A DNA stretch of 33,602 bases from Desulfurococcaceae archaeon AG1 (GTDB lineage Archaea > Thermoproteota > Thermoprotei_A > Sulfolobales > AG1), in assembly GCA_003116855.1 (NCBI GenBank), contig BEWT01000008.1, forward strand, positions 1 to 33,602. Reading direction: 5' to 3'. Below are positions 8,707 to 17,605 of the stretch, one piece after another. Numbering within the stretch: the first letter of the stretch is position 1; each line of letters starts with the position of its first letter. Under the pieces are notes generated by a model that was given only the letters and a program-made list of their open reading frames with translations, had not been told where the DNA came from and searched no databases. Made by a program: the position numbers and the translations under genes.

Positions 8707-9411
8707 TTAGCATAAGTCACCAATCAGCTCCTTGACACGTATTCTTAGCTCTAGCCTCTTAAGAATTGTTAGGTGCCTAGTAGATTTAGGTGGAAAAGGT
8801 TTCCCACTAAGACCGGCTTTCACCACATCCTCCTTACCTAGAGGAGGAGGGATTATCGCTATCGAGGGGGTTCTTCTGAGCACCAGATAGTTGATCCTCG
8901 GACGAAACACAATACGATCCACGTTATTCATGAAAGCCGGGTTTTTCTCTAGAAACGCTATCTCCCTATAGATCTTCTGAGGATCTCCTGCATCAATAGA
9001 TACAACAAGAGCCTTACCTATCCTATTCACATCAACCCCACGCACTCCAGCTAATAGATCTACCATGCTACGGCTATCCACATCCAGATTCTTTTTCAAA
9101 ACATACACTCTAACCCAGTTAGCAATCCTAACCTCGTCTTCAGATAGATAGTCAACACCAACTACTGGTATTCTACAAACACCAATGCTCTTCAGAGCCT
9201 CATATCTATGGGTCCCATCAATTATAACTCCCGTCTTCTCATCAATTATCAGAGGTCTTCTAAGAATCCCTGTCTTAACGAGCGAGAGCCTTACCTGCTG
9301 GATCCTCTCATATATACTCTCTTCATGAGGCTTCAGATCCCCCGGATCGGCATAAAAAATCCTTAAACCAACCCCAGTTTGGGCTATTCGCTGAGTTTTG
9401 GCAGGTATGAT
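8707..9411 (-). CDS. serK: SerK-like free serine kinase (ParB/Srx fold), no canonical start codon
   Basis: A ParB/sulfiredoxin-fold protein resembling the archaeal serine kinase SerK, which phosphorylates free L-serine to O-phospho-L-serine. Visible matches are LKPHEE (catalytic-type Glu), [11 protein letters not shown] (nucleotide/metal loop) and a C-terminal FPPKSTRHL block. The frame is open from a TGA inside trpB2 (9430-9432) but holds no ATG, GTG or TTG until 9108, which is beyond the conserved core. GGAGGTGA (9419-9426) lies 7 nt before ATC 9411. Starting there gives 234 residues and puts the PHE glutamate at residue 30, as I recall for Thermococcus SerK. ATA 9408 and ATT 9360 are alternatives. 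It overlaps the 3' end of trpB2 and is co-directional. A ParB-type DNA-binding role is less likely because no HTH is seen. Confidence 0.75.
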   Translation of the reverse strand: MIPAKTQRIAQTGVGLRIFYADPGDLKPHEESIYERIQQVRLSLVKTGILRRPLIIDEKTGVIIDGTHRYEALKSIGVCRIPVVGVDYLSEDEVRIANWVRVYVLKKNLDVDSRSMVDLLAGVRGVDVNRIGKALVVSIDAGDPQKIYREIAFLEKNPAFMNNVDRIVFRPRINYLVLRRTPSIAIIPPPLGKEDVVKAGLSGKPFPPKSTRHLTILKRLELRIRVKELIGDLC

Positions 9412-10772
9412 AGGTCTATCACCTCCGGCTCATAATCCTGCAGTCTTCCCTCCAGATATTCCTTGTAGCCCTGGAGGTCTAGGAGTCCGTGGCCGCTCAG
9501 GTTAAAGAGGATAACAACCTTCTCTCCCCTCCTCTTAGCCTCAAGAGCTATATCTATAACAGCCTTCACAGCGTGTGCGCTCTCGGGCGCTGGTACAATG
9601 CCCTCGCTCATAGCGAAGATCCTGCCTGCTTCGAAAACCTCTGTTTGGTGGTACGCAACAGCATCTATTACCTTCTCATCAACAAGGAGACAGAGGGTTG
9701 GGGCATCGCCATGGTATCTTAGACCGCCTGCATGGATAGGTGGAACTCTATACCTATGCCCAACGGTATACATCTTAAGCAGCGGCGTTAACCCCGCTGT
9801 ATCACCATAATCGTATGTATATACGCCTCTAGTAAGAGAAGGACAGGCCTTCGGCTCGACAGCTATAAACCTTGTCTTCGATCTACCCTTTAGCTTGTCA
9901 TGAACAAATGGGTAGGATAGCCCAGCGAAATTAGAGCCTCCCCCCACACAACCAACTATATAGTCGGGCTCCTCCTCTCCTATCTCTTCTAGCTGTTTCT
10001 TAGCCTCTAAACCTATGACCGTTTGGTGAAGAAGTACGTGGTTAAGAACACTCCCAAGACTATACCTAGCCCTCTCATCTGAAAGAACATCCTCTATGGC
10101 CTCCGATATTGCTATGCCGAGACTCCCAGGACTATCGGGATCCTTTTCAAGAACAGCTCTCCCAAACCTTGTCAGAGTCGATGGGCTCGGGATTACTTCA
10201 GCACCATAGAGCTCCATAAGAACCCTTCTGTAGGGCTTCTGATTATAGCTAGATCTAACCATAAAGACCCTGACCTTAACACCAAAAAGAGCTCCCGCTA
10301 GAGCCAGTGCAGACCCCCACTGCCCAGCACCCGTCTCTGTAGAAACTCTCTCTATACCCTCAGCCTTGTTATAGTAGATCTGGGCTACCGCTGTATTGAT
10401 CTTATGGCTACCTGTTGGGAGAACGCCCTCGTATTTATAGTAAATCCTAGCCGGTGTTCCGAGAAACCTCTCCAACCCGACAGCCCTTATTAGTGGTGTT
10501 GGTCTTCCAAGCCTTATCAGGATCTCTCTAACCTCGTAGGGGATCTTGATATATCTTTCAGAGCTTACCTCCTGATCAACAAGCGTCTTGGGAAATAGTC
10601 TCTCAAACATAGATCTCGGCGGTATTGAGCCGTCAGGCAGACGGGGTGGTGGTAGGGGTTTGGGGAGATCTGGAAGTATATTATACCAATATTCAGGTAC
10701 AAGATCCTCTCTCTGTGAGGCTCTTATAGGGGGTCTTACCCCTAGATCCATTGGCGCATAGAAACACCTCAC
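9384..10772 (-). CDS. trpB2: Tryptophan synthase beta chain 2 (TrpB2)
   Basis: 462 residues, the long TrpB2 subgroup rather than TrpB1 (about 400). The PLP lysine is K124 in [19 protein letters not shown] and the phosphate-binding loop GCVGGGSN (about 274-281) are intact. The extended N-terminus ([17 protein letters not shown]) is typical of TrpB2. It joins indole with a serine-type substrate to form tryptophan; some TrpB2 enzymes reportedly prefer O-phosphoserine. No trpA or other trp gene is in the window. The immediate downstream partner is serK. The start is GTG at 10772. TTTATAA (10793-10799, minus strand) lies about 24 nt upstream, so the message is probably leaderless. Confidence 0.93.
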   Translation of the reverse strand: MRCFYAPMDLGVRPPIRASQREDLVPEYWYNILPDLPKPLPPPRLPDGSIPPRSMFERLFPKTLVDQEVSSERYIKIPYEVREILIRLGRPTPLIRAVGLERFLGTPARIYYKYEGVLPTGSHKINTAVAQIYYNKAEGIERVSTETGAGQWGSALALAGALFGVKVRVFMVRSSYNQKPYRRVLMELYGAEVIPSPSTLTRFGRAVLEKDPDSPGSLGIAISEAIEDVLSDERARYSLGSVLNHVLLHQTVIGLEAKKQLEEIGEEEPDYIVGCVGGGSNFAGLSYPFVHDKLKGRSKTRFIAVEPKACPSLTRGVYTYDYGDTAGLTPLLKMYTVGHRYRVPPIHAGGLRYHGDAPTLCLLVDEKVIDAVAYHQTEVFEAGRIFAMSEGIVPAPESAHAVKAVIDIALEAKRRGEKVVILFNLSGHGLLDLQGYKEYLEGRLQDYEPEVIDLSYLPKLSE

Positions 10773-10848
10773 AGGGTATTTGATTACAATGCTTATAAAT
10801 CTTCCTTAAGTGTATCAAAAATAAAACAGCTCGGAGGATAATATAGAG

Positions 10849-10907
10849 GGAGCTGATGAATACCCTCGGTACTGAGGCGGTGATGTAAAGGCATTTGCCT
10901 GAAACGA
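10849..10907 (+). ncRNA. Box C/D guide sRNA
   Basis: Box C CTGATGA (10853-10859, one mismatch to RTGATGA), 12-nt guide, box D' CTGA (10872-10875), 5-nt spacer, box C' TGATGT (10881-10886), 12-nt guide, box D CTGA (10899-10902). Exact 12-nt spacing on both sides is the archaeal standard. Such RNAs direct fibrillarin 2'-O-methylation at the target base paired to the fifth guide base before D or D'. Predicted targets are UACCGAGGGUAU (methylated G) for D' and GCAAAUGCCUUU (methylated A) for D. Which rRNA or tRNA carries them cannot be told here. Confidence 0.8.
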
Positions 10908-11271
10908 GGCTGTTTTCTTTTGATACCAATAGGAGGTGTCTGATCTGGTCTCCATCTATATTGACTCTTGATAGCAATGGAAGTAACGCTTAAGCCACCA
11001 GACGACGATCCCCAGCAGATAGGAGACCCATGCCGTTGGTTCAACAATTGCCCATGAACCCTAGGGATCCATAGATCTCTGCGTACGAGGCGGAAGCCCT
11101 TGAATATAAAGAACACCAAAGAATATCCAGGAACAAACAGCTCATTCTCTATAACTGTAGTGTGTATTTTTCAGCTTAAGGAGAAACTAAATCTGAGGGT
11201 CTATGAGCAGCCATATATGCCGCGACCTTGTGAGTGAGTTAGCATATATAGAGAGATCAGGGTGCTTAAGA

Positions 11272-11279
11272 TATATAAA
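11272..11279 (+). promoter_or_regulatory. TATA box for a leaderless gene start
   Basis: TATATAAA centred about 29 nt before the ATG at 11305. This argues that the following gene starts there rather than at the upstream in-frame ATG 11203. Confidence 0.55.
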
Positions 11280-11304
11280 GATAGACTATGTCCTGACAAC
11301 AAAC

Positions 11305-11829
11305 ATGTGCTCTAAAAGCCGTATTGGTAGTGATAATATATATAAAGAGCTCGAAAACCTCGTGACAAATCTGAGAGCGTTGAGAGATGTCTGCAACAGG
11401 ATCCAGGAAACCCCTGAAAGCATGAGAGAAGAGCTATACGGAGTTGTATATGACGTTGTAAGGAGAACTATGGAGAAGCTGAGGGATATCTATGAGGAGC
11501 TGGTAAGAATACATAGAATCCATATCGCTTCTCTAACAGGGCTAGCAATAGCCATGACACTCCTAGCAATATCGATCATTTTGGTATCCGTTGATAACTT
11601 CTATGTATTTATGGCAGCGATAACAGCCGGCTTTTTATCCGTCGCAAGCATTGCTATAGCCAATAGCAGCCTGCGTATAGCGATAGCTACTTTCATAGTA
11701 AGTGGTGTGATCTTGTTGCTATGCGGAATGCAGATAGGAGATGGTATAAAGGCTGCAGCATCCATAATAGCAATAGCTATATCTATAATCACATCTCACC
11801 GCGTTTTACAGGGTAGCCGATCATTATAA
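11305..11829 (+). CDS. Orphan membrane protein with four transmembrane helices
   Basis: I do not recognise a family. From ATG 11305 the product is 174 residues. An N-terminal amphipathic, coiled-coil-like region (about 1-75, rich in E/R/L) is followed by four closely spaced hydrophobic helices and a short basic tail. The upstream in-frame ATG at 11203 would add 34 residues, but a good TATA box lies inside that stretch, so I favour the later start. It is convergent with ilvE and has no functional partner nearby. The cytosolic coiled coil plus compact membrane domain could be an oligomeric membrane scaffold, but nothing visible assigns a role. Confidence 0.6.
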   Translation: MCSKSRIGSDNIYKELENLVTNLRALRDVCNRIQETPESMREELYGVVYDVVRRTMEKLRDIYEELVRIHRIHIASLTGLAIAMTLLAISIILVSVDNFYVFMAAITAGFLSVASIAIANSSLRIAIATFIVSGVILLLCGMQIGDGIKAAASIIAIAISIITSHRVLQGSRSL

Positions 11830-11875
11830 CCAAGAATAGCATATCATTTCTATTCTTCATCGCAAAATTACATCG

Positions 11876-12796
11876 CTATACGTAGAAAAGCCACTCTCTA
11901 TATTTCTCTATCTTACCCCTTACTATATCATCATATAATGTCTGGATCTTTCTAGTTAGAGGCCCCGGCTTACCGCTCCCTATCTTGACACCATCAATCT
12001 CAACAATAGGGGTTATCTCAGCTGCTGTCCCGGTGAAGAAAGCCTCATCAGCTGCTAGCAGCTCTCCTAAAGCTATATCTCTCTCGACAGTCTTTATCTC
12101 AAACTCTTCCTCGAGGATCTTTATAACAGTCTCTCTAGTAACTCCCGGCAGCACTGATGCATAGAGTGGAGGTGTATAGACAGTTCCGTTCTTAACCATA
12201 AATATATTCTCCCCAGGCCCCTCACTAACAAAACCCCTTGTATCGAGAAGAAGCGCCTCGTCATATCCTTTTATATCAGCATCAAGAGCCGCTAGATAGC
12301 TGTTTAGATACTGACCAGTAGCTTTGGCGTTAAGCGGTAATGAGTTAGGAGGTATCCTGCGCCATGGGCTTACAGTAACCCTCGCACCTTCATAGTAAGC
12401 CTTACCTAGATACTTATCCCACTTAACAAGCCCAATAGCTACAGAAGCTCTCCTGGTAGTGGGCTTCACACCCAGCTTAGTGATATTTATAAAAGCTATG
12501 GGTCTGATATAACACTCACTAAATCCGCTTTTCCTCACAAGCTCCCTTATAGCATGGATAATCTCCTCTTCTGAAAAAGGTATCTCGAGTTTATATATCT
12601 TGGTTGAGTCAAAAAACCTTCTCACATGCTCCCTAAGTTTAAATATAGCTGTCCTCCCATCATAGGTTCTATAAGCTCTTATGCCTTCAAAAACCCCAAC
12701 ACCGTAGTGGAGAGAGTATGTCATAACATGTATCCTTGCCTCTTCGAAGGGGACAAACTTACCGTCAAACCATATTATTGGGGACCATTCGGACAA
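11876..12796 (-). CDS. ilvE: Branched-chain amino acid aminotransferase (class IV PLP fold)
   Basis: 306 residues, the usual length. The start IIWFDGKFVPFEEARIHV and the HYGVGVFEGIRAY block are typical of IlvE. PLP lysine K158 lies in NAKATGQYLN. The C-terminal block DEAFFTGTAAEITPI distinguishes it from D-amino acid aminotransferase and aminodeoxychorismate lyase. It interconverts valine, leucine and isoleucine with their 2-oxoacids, using 2-oxoglutarate/glutamate. The start is TTG at 12796; no ATG fits. It is a single gene, convergent with the orphan membrane protein. Confidence 0.92.
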   Translation of the reverse strand: MSEWSPIIWFDGKFVPFEEARIHVMTYSLHYGVGVFEGIRAYRTYDGRTAIFKLREHVRRFFDSTKIYKLEIPFSEEEIIHAIRELVRKSGFSECYIRPIAFINITKLGVKPTTRRASVAIGLVKWDKYLGKAYYEGARVTVSPWRRIPPNSLPLNAKATGQYLNSYLAALDADIKGYDEALLLDTRGFVSEGPGENIFMVKNGTVYTPPLYASVLPGVTRETVIKILEEEFEIKTVERDIALGELLAADEAFFTGTAAEITPIVEIDGVKIGSGKPGPLTRKIQTLYDDIVRGKIEKYREWLFYV

Positions 12797-13171
12797 TACA
12801 TTCCCTTATATTATAGACGTAGGGGTTAAAAAGCACGATAACAGATCCTCGCATTAGAATACTTATAACCGCTAAAATCTATCGCTAGGTTTTTAACGAT
12901 TCGCTACCTTGCTCTCGTAGGAGCCCTGTTTCAAGTGTTAGGCAGGTTTCAGGTCTCTCTATTCTCGCTCTTTAATAACTCCCACGATAACCTTCAAGAA
13001 TCTCTCAACCTACTCTTGGTATATAAAATACTTTTTATCAGTTTATCATGAGGTTCATGGTATTTATTATAATCCATACTTACCAATAAACCAATTTAAA
13101 CCCATCCACCTGGACCACTAGTCACAGCTGGAGAAAAACCTTATACCCTGAAAAACAATACTATCAATAGA
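12797..13171. other. AT-rich intergenic region upstream of tRNA-Val
   Basis: No gene seen. A small inverted repeat, CATGAggtTCATG, lies near 13047-13059. CCTTATA (13139-13145) is the likely TATA box of tRNA-Val, about 29 nt before the mature 5' end. Confidence 0.4.
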
Positions 13172-13249
13172 GGGCCCGTCGTCTAGCCCGGTTAGGACGC
13201 CGCCCTGACGCGGCGGAGGTCCTGGGTTCAAATCCCAGCGGGCCCACCA
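13172..13249 (+). tRNA. tRNA-Val(GAC)
   Basis: Complete cloverleaf without intron. The acceptor stem is GGGCCCG/CGGGCCC, the anticodon stem CCGCC/GGCGG with loop CTGACGC (anticodon GAC), and the T-stem CTGGG/CCCAG with loop TTCAAAT. The discriminator is A (13246). CCA is encoded in the genome (13247-13249), unlike tRNA-Ser above. Confidence 0.97.
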
Positions 13250-13547
13250 AACCCTAGAGATTTCATCAAGACCTCCAGTGAACACACATATGGCCAGGTC
13301 TTTTCATGTAACTTCTTCTTATTTTCTACCAACTTTTAATCGGGTTCCGCATGGGTTGTACGCATAACCGTGGGGGCTGTTTTCTACTACTTATTAGTAG
13401 AATGAGAATGATCTTTCCACTATGCTCATGTCAAATCATATAGATCCCAAGATCTCTATAGCTATGCTGAAGTCCTAAAGATAAAAGAGCATTGAGTATC
13501 GAAAACAGCTCGGGTATATAGTATTTTTTAGCCTAACATGACCCGTA
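13250..13547. other. Intergenic region with a perfect 8-bp inverted repeat
   Basis: TTCTACTA (13382-13389) and TAGTAGAA (13395-13402) are separated by 5 nt. It lies between tRNA-Val and the 3' end of the DUF2070 gene. It may be a transcript-end hairpin or a protein-binding site. No gene is seen. Confidence 0.35.
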
Positions 13548-15296
13548 CTAGAGTATAAGCGTCACAGCTATTGTAACAACAGCTATTGAGAGCGCCAGGG
13601 TTATGATCCATAGCTTTGACGTTAGGGGTCCTAATGCCTCTAAGGCTTTGAGATAGCTCTGCACAGCCCCACCCATGAAAGGTATATCTCCCCAGCTGTG
13701 CTCAGAACAAGCTATCCTGGCCGGTTTGAGATCCTTTAGCGCCTCGTTGACAGCTGCTACAGCGGCTCCTACCAATTCCTGGCATGGGTGTATGGCTGTA
13801 TATGCCGTCCCGAGAGATTCTGCTGCACAGCTATGATCATCTGGCGTCACAACCTCTACATCAGCGAAGCCCATGCTTTTCACAGCCCTGATTATAGACT
13901 CCCTTGCGTTCTTCAACATATTGTTACCATATAGATAGATAATCGCACTATCTCCCCTACCATTTCTAATGACAATAGCCTTTACCCTCCCATTACACAG
14001 GCCTCTACAGAGCCTACCCCTCATATGGTATTCGCCATAACCAACCATTGCAGGGCCTCTTACCTCTCGCAGCCTATCTATAGCTTCAACAACCATCTCA
14101 GCTATAACATCCTCATTAACCCTGTTCTTCCCATAATTGCTATGGGAATCCGCAACAGAGATCATAATACCCTTGGCCTTCTCAACGCCGAGAAGTACTT
14201 TCTCAACAGACTCCGGGAGATCATCGGCACCATCGGTATTAGATATATAGACGGCAGCACACCTATCACTACCTATCGCTAAGCAGCTCCAAGAATCCCT
14301 GGATATTCTTACAGGACCCGCAATATTATCTTGAGAATTGCTTTCCAAAGCTGTTGAGAGCCTTTTAGCCAGATCCTCAGCTATCCTCTCAACAGAACTC
14401 CTCAGTACTATATTCCTCTCATGACTCCCTATCGTGTGAAATACGAGGGATACTGCTCCAAGGCTCTCTATATGCTTATCAATTATATAGACAGCATCAG
14501 CAGAGCCAACCTTCTTGAACGGGCCGTAGTGAAAACCGGGGTAAATGAGATGAATAGGCTTGCTATTATCTCTATATATGCTTAAAACTCTGATCCTCAT
14601 GCTGTCTCTCACAGCATTTCTATAGAAAGCCCTCTCTAAAGTCTCGTTCTCGCCAAAAAGCCATGACCTTAGGAAACCCCTAGCAATCTCAAATGTTCTC
14701 AAACCACTTGCCCTGCCCCCAAGCTCGAGGATCGCTATGAAGATCGCGAAAACAGCGATCGAAACAAGCGATGATATTATGAGAACCGGAGCCTCTGAAG
14801 ATAGCGAGATACCTTTCCCCGCATTCTGACCTAGTAATTGTGAGAAGAGATAAATAGAGGCTATGGAAGCTGTCAGAGATGTGGCAATAGCTACACCAAA
14901 TGATCTAAACAACATCCCCTTGAATATGTAGTGTATAAGAAAAACCATACCAGAGCTTGCTGAGAATGAGAGAAACAATCTCTCCTTACCAGCAGCTATG
15001 AAATCAACCAATATGTATGGAGCTAGGGAAAAAACTGCTATGCCTAGCGATTTCTTAGCAGTATCGACAACACCGCCGATTACGAAGAATAGATATATGA
15101 GGAATAAATATACAGCGAGACCAAATAATGCAGAGACAAAGATCTGTGGAGAGATTCTGTAGGAACTAGAACCCGATAATGCTATAACAAATCCTTCCAG
15201 AATATATACTATCGAGAGAAACGTTATCTTTGGAAGATAAAATAGTTTCCTATACATCCTATTAACAAGATCCTCAGCAGAGCCTTGTTCCAACAC
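13548..15296 (-). CDS. DUF2070-type archaeal membrane protein
   Basis: 582 residues, matching the usual length of the archaeal DUF2070 family. About five or six N-terminal transmembrane helices (about 20-195) are followed by a large soluble domain and one C-terminal helix (about 560-582). The soluble part carries the conserved-looking PGFHYGPFKKVGS, HTIGSHERN and SVADSHSNYG blocks. Their His and Asp residues look like a metal-dependent hydrolase site; this is inference, as the family has no known function to my knowledge. The start is TTG at 15296, right after AGGTG; the adjacent upstream GTG is also possible. It lies divergent to the PfkB kinase gene. Confidence 0.7.
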   Translation of the reverse strand: MLEQGSAEDLVNRMYRKLFYLPKITFLSIVYILEGFVIALSGSSSYRISPQIFVSALFGLAVYLFLIYLFFVIGGVVDTAKKSLGIAVFSLAPYILVDFIAAGKERLFLSFSASSGMVFLIHYIFKGMLFRSFGVAIATSLTASIASIYLFSQLLGQNAGKGISLSSEAPVLIISSLVSIAVFAIFIAILELGGRASGLRTFEIARGFLRSWLFGENETLERAFYRNAVRDSMRIRVLSIYRDNSKPIHLIYPGFHYGPFKKVGSADAVYIIDKHIESLGAVSLVFHTIGSHERNIVLRSSVERIAEDLAKRLSTALESNSQDNIAGPVRISRDSWSCLAIGSDRCAAVYISNTDGADDLPESVEKVLLGVEKAKGIMISVADSHSNYGKNRVNEDVIAEMVVEAIDRLREVRGPAMVGYGEYHMRGRLCRGLCNGRVKAIVIRNGRGDSAIIYLYGNNMLKNARESIIRAVKSMGFADVEVVTPDDHSCAAESLGTAYTAIHPCQELVGAAVAAVNEALKDLKPARIACSEHSWGDIPFMGGAVQSYLKALEALGPLTSKLWIITLALSIAVVTIAVTLIL

Positions 15297-15497
15297 CTAT
15301 TCCCAAATATAGATATGAGAAGCCATAATAATCTATTAAACCAGACTTAACAGTTATAGATCCCTCGGCAACCAAAATAGACCTCTCTAGATCCCTGCCA
15401 AACTATGAAACAATCCAACCAATAGATCTCCGGGTCGTCTAAACTATAAAAACATATAATAAAGGCTCATATGTTGTATAGACTCTGAGGCTCTAAC
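15297..15497. promoter_or_regulatory. Divergent promoter region between the DUF2070 and pfkB-like genes
   Basis: About 200 nt with no gene. CATATAATAAA near 15449 is a plausible TATA element for the plus-strand kinase. GAGG near 15486 lies about 8 nt before its TTG start. Confidence 0.4.
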
Positions 15498-16475
15498 TTG
15501 GATAGGAAGAAAGTGGCTTTGATAGCAAGCTTCACAATAGATATCATAAAGATAGATAATAACATCTACGAGAAGATAGGAGGACCAGCATATTACTCAG
15601 GCTTAACGCTAAAGATACTGGGATTCGATCCAATAGTGATCACCGCGCTAGGAAGCGATAATAAGAGAAAGATTAGGGAGCTGCTCAGCACTAGTAACGA
15701 GACCCAAGATCTGGAAATACTCGATACAGACCCTAACTGTGTCTCGATCTATACATTTCATCACACATACACGGATGCAGGCAGATCCTCAATGATCCTC
15801 AAGACAGGATGCAGGATCAATATAGACAGCATTCCAAACGATATTTCCAAAGATGTTCAATGGATCCTGATCTCTCCGGTATTCAAAGAGGTAAGGCCCG
15901 AAGACGTCAGAAAAATACCCCGTACAAAAAACATAGCGTTAGATCTTCAGGGATATGGGAGAGAGATCAATAACCAAAGGGTGATAAGCAGTCTAGATAA
16001 CATTAAGAAAAATATAGAAGAGCTACCTAGAATAGGAATCATGCATCTCAGTAGTGATGACATACGTAGTGATACTAGCGATCATAAAAAGGATCTCGAG
16101 AGAATTTCATTCCTAGCCAGTAAAACTGATATAATAGCATATACTATAGGGAGCGGAGGCGGCTATCTAGGCCTCGTACTCAGAGAACGTGAAAGAGAGC
16201 ATGACAAACAGGGTGAAAGCAAGATAGAATGGTACTATATACCACCATACGCTGAGACCGATGGCGGAGATCCAACTGGATGTGGGGATATTTTTCTAGC
16301 ATCTATCGTTAGTGGCATGATTATGAACCACGGCATTATAGAAGCCGCGGTGAAAGCCTCCGTGATCTCTGGCATGAGGGTTTCCAGAGGATTCCCGATA
16401 AAGACAAGCACCACGGAGATCGATAATATAGCTGAAATGCTTAGGAGAAAAATATATAGAGTAGCAACTATATAG
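15498..16475 (+). CDS. PfkB-family carbohydrate/nucleoside kinase
   Basis: 325 residues of the ribokinase fold. The N-terminal GGPAYYSGLTLKILGF block and the C-terminal signature DPTGCGDIFLA, with its catalytic Asp and anion-hole glycines, are clear. Cys replaces the more usual Ala in GAGD. The substrate is not evident. The middle of the protein is poorly conserved, and family members act on sugars, sugar phosphates and nucleosides. The start is TTG at 15498, because the next in-frame ATG is far inside the fold. It converges with the citG-like gene; a PRPP-binding regulator lies just beyond, which weakly favours a nucleoside or pentose-phosphate substrate. Confidence 0.85.
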   Translation: MDRKKVALIASFTIDIIKIDNNIYEKIGGPAYYSGLTLKILGFDPIVITALGSDNKRKIRELLSTSNETQDLEILDTDPNCVSIYTFHHTYTDAGRSSMILKTGCRINIDSIPNDISKDVQWILISPVFKEVRPEDVRKIPRTKNIALDLQGYGREINNQRVISSLDNIKKNIEELPRIGIMHLSSDDIRSDTSDHKKDLERISFLASKTDIIAYTIGSGGGYLGLVLREREREHDKQGESKIEWYYIPPYAETDGGDPTGCGDIFLASIVSGMIMNHGIIEAAVKASVISGMRVSRGFPIKTSTTEIDNIAEMLRRKIYRVATI

Positions 16476-16663
16476 CTTATAGAATGGAAACCGACTCTCG
16501 CCACGAAACAAACCCTGCTAATAGCCTTTTGACCACCATTGAATGCCACCATATGCATTAATACAAGATCTTGAACCAGTTCCTGGAAAACATACCACGA
16601 CTCCAAATGTCATAAATAGAGGTATGTAGACTAGTGCCTCGAGTAAAACTAATATAAAACTAT

Positions 16664-17605
16664 CTAATGATTAGCACCCTTGATCCTTTCCATAGCCTTC
16701 ATGGCTACACAGAGCCCTGCTGCTGTGGCTACGATATCTGCTATAGATCCTGGGTTGATCTGAGAGGCCCTGAGCTCCCTATCAAGGAGCTCTGCGTATA
16801 TCCTCCAAAACTGCGACCCTTGTTTTATGAGTGATAGTATTTTCTCCATCTCCTTCTTGACCTTCATAGCCACCTTGTATCCTTTTTTCCTAGCTATAAG
16901 CGTATCAATAGTCTGGCTACCTATAGTTATGAACGCCATAACCACTCCTTCATAGAGGTTATGAGGATAGTTGCTACATATCATGTTATAAGCTCTATAC
17001 ACCCTCTTATATCCACACCAGATCTCGTTTAGAATAAGATCATGTCTTCTGAAATCCTCAACAAACTCCCAGAAGCTTCTACTCCTATTACGGTTGTCCA
17101 AGATATCGTATCCCTGGCCTTGGTATTTAAATATATATGAGGGTGAGGCCTCCAGAATAGCCTTCGAGATCCATGCCGAATCCTCGGATCTTCCACAGAT
17201 CCTAATAAGATCCACAGATCTTTCTAACATTCCTTCAACACTAATGATCCTGGGATCGTTATCTCTAATAAGATCGCCAATACCAATAGCTATAGGTACT
17301 ACAAGCATTGTGAAGCCAAGGCTCACATTACCCCCACCATGGGGCTTTGACGATGCAGAGTATACTCTATATATCTTTTCTCCCAAACCTTTTTCCAAAC
17401 ACCCCTTGGTCTCCACTACCTCCTGTAGAATCTTATACAGCTCTATAGCAATTGATGTCGACGACGATAAAAAGAACCAGTGTTCAAGACCCTTAGCACC
17501 CCCTAGAGGGGACACATTACCCGGCTTGGGGTATGATGATGCCTCGATAGATAGCCCGGAGGCTAGTGAGGATGCTATGATCTCTATAAGACTATCTGCT
17601 AACAA
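16664..17605 (-). CDS. CitG/MdcB-like triphosphoribosyl-dephospho-CoA synthase family protein
   Basis: 313 residues, all-helical. The family signature EASSYPKPGNVSP near the N-terminus, SKPHGGGNVSLGF in the middle and NPGSIADIVATAAGL near the C-terminus are intact. In bacteria CitG/MdcB makes the prosthetic group of citrate or malonate lyase from ATP and dephospho-CoA. No citrate lyase genes are visible here, so the archaeal reaction is open. The start is TTG 17605, overlapping the last codons of gfcR by 14 nt with GGTGGT just upstream, so translation is probably coupled to the regulator. Confidence 0.8.
   Translation of the reverse strand: MLADSLIEIIASSLASGLSIEASSYPKPGNVSPLGGAKGLEHWFFLSSSTSIAIELYKILQEVVETKGCLEKGLGEKIYRVYSASSKPHGGGNVSLGFTMLVVPIAIGIGDLIRDNDPRIISVEGMLERSVDLIRICGRSEDSAWISKAILEASPSYIFKYQGQGYDILDNRNRSRSFWEFVEDFRRHDLILNEIWCGYKRVYRAYNMICSNYPHNLYEGVVMAFITIGSQTIDTLIARKKGYKVAMKVKKEMEKILSLIKQGSQFWRIYAELLDRELRASQINPGSIADIVATAAGLCVAMKAMERIKGANH

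Larger units (their letters stand above)
10773..11304. other. Long intergenic region with box C/D RNA and alternative hairpins
   Basis: Apart from the box C/D sRNA, no protein gene is convincing. Downstream of the sRNA, GGTCTCC (10947-10953) can pair with GGAGACC (11022-11028). The overlapping TCTGGT (10944-10949) can pair with ACCAGA (10997-11002), so the two folds exclude each other. A further GGTTC/GAACC repeat lies near 11037-11059. Confidence 0.4.

Noticed and set aside
10793-11119. 94- and 108-codon minus-strand frames upstream of trpB2, considered as a tryptophan leader peptide
   Set aside because: They run through the box C/D sRNA, have no tryptophan cluster positioned for attenuation, and trpB2 appears to have a leaderless promoter.
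16235-16606. Minus-strand frame overlapping the 3' end of the PfkB gene
   Set aside because: Overlaps the conserved GCGD region and has no recognisable product.
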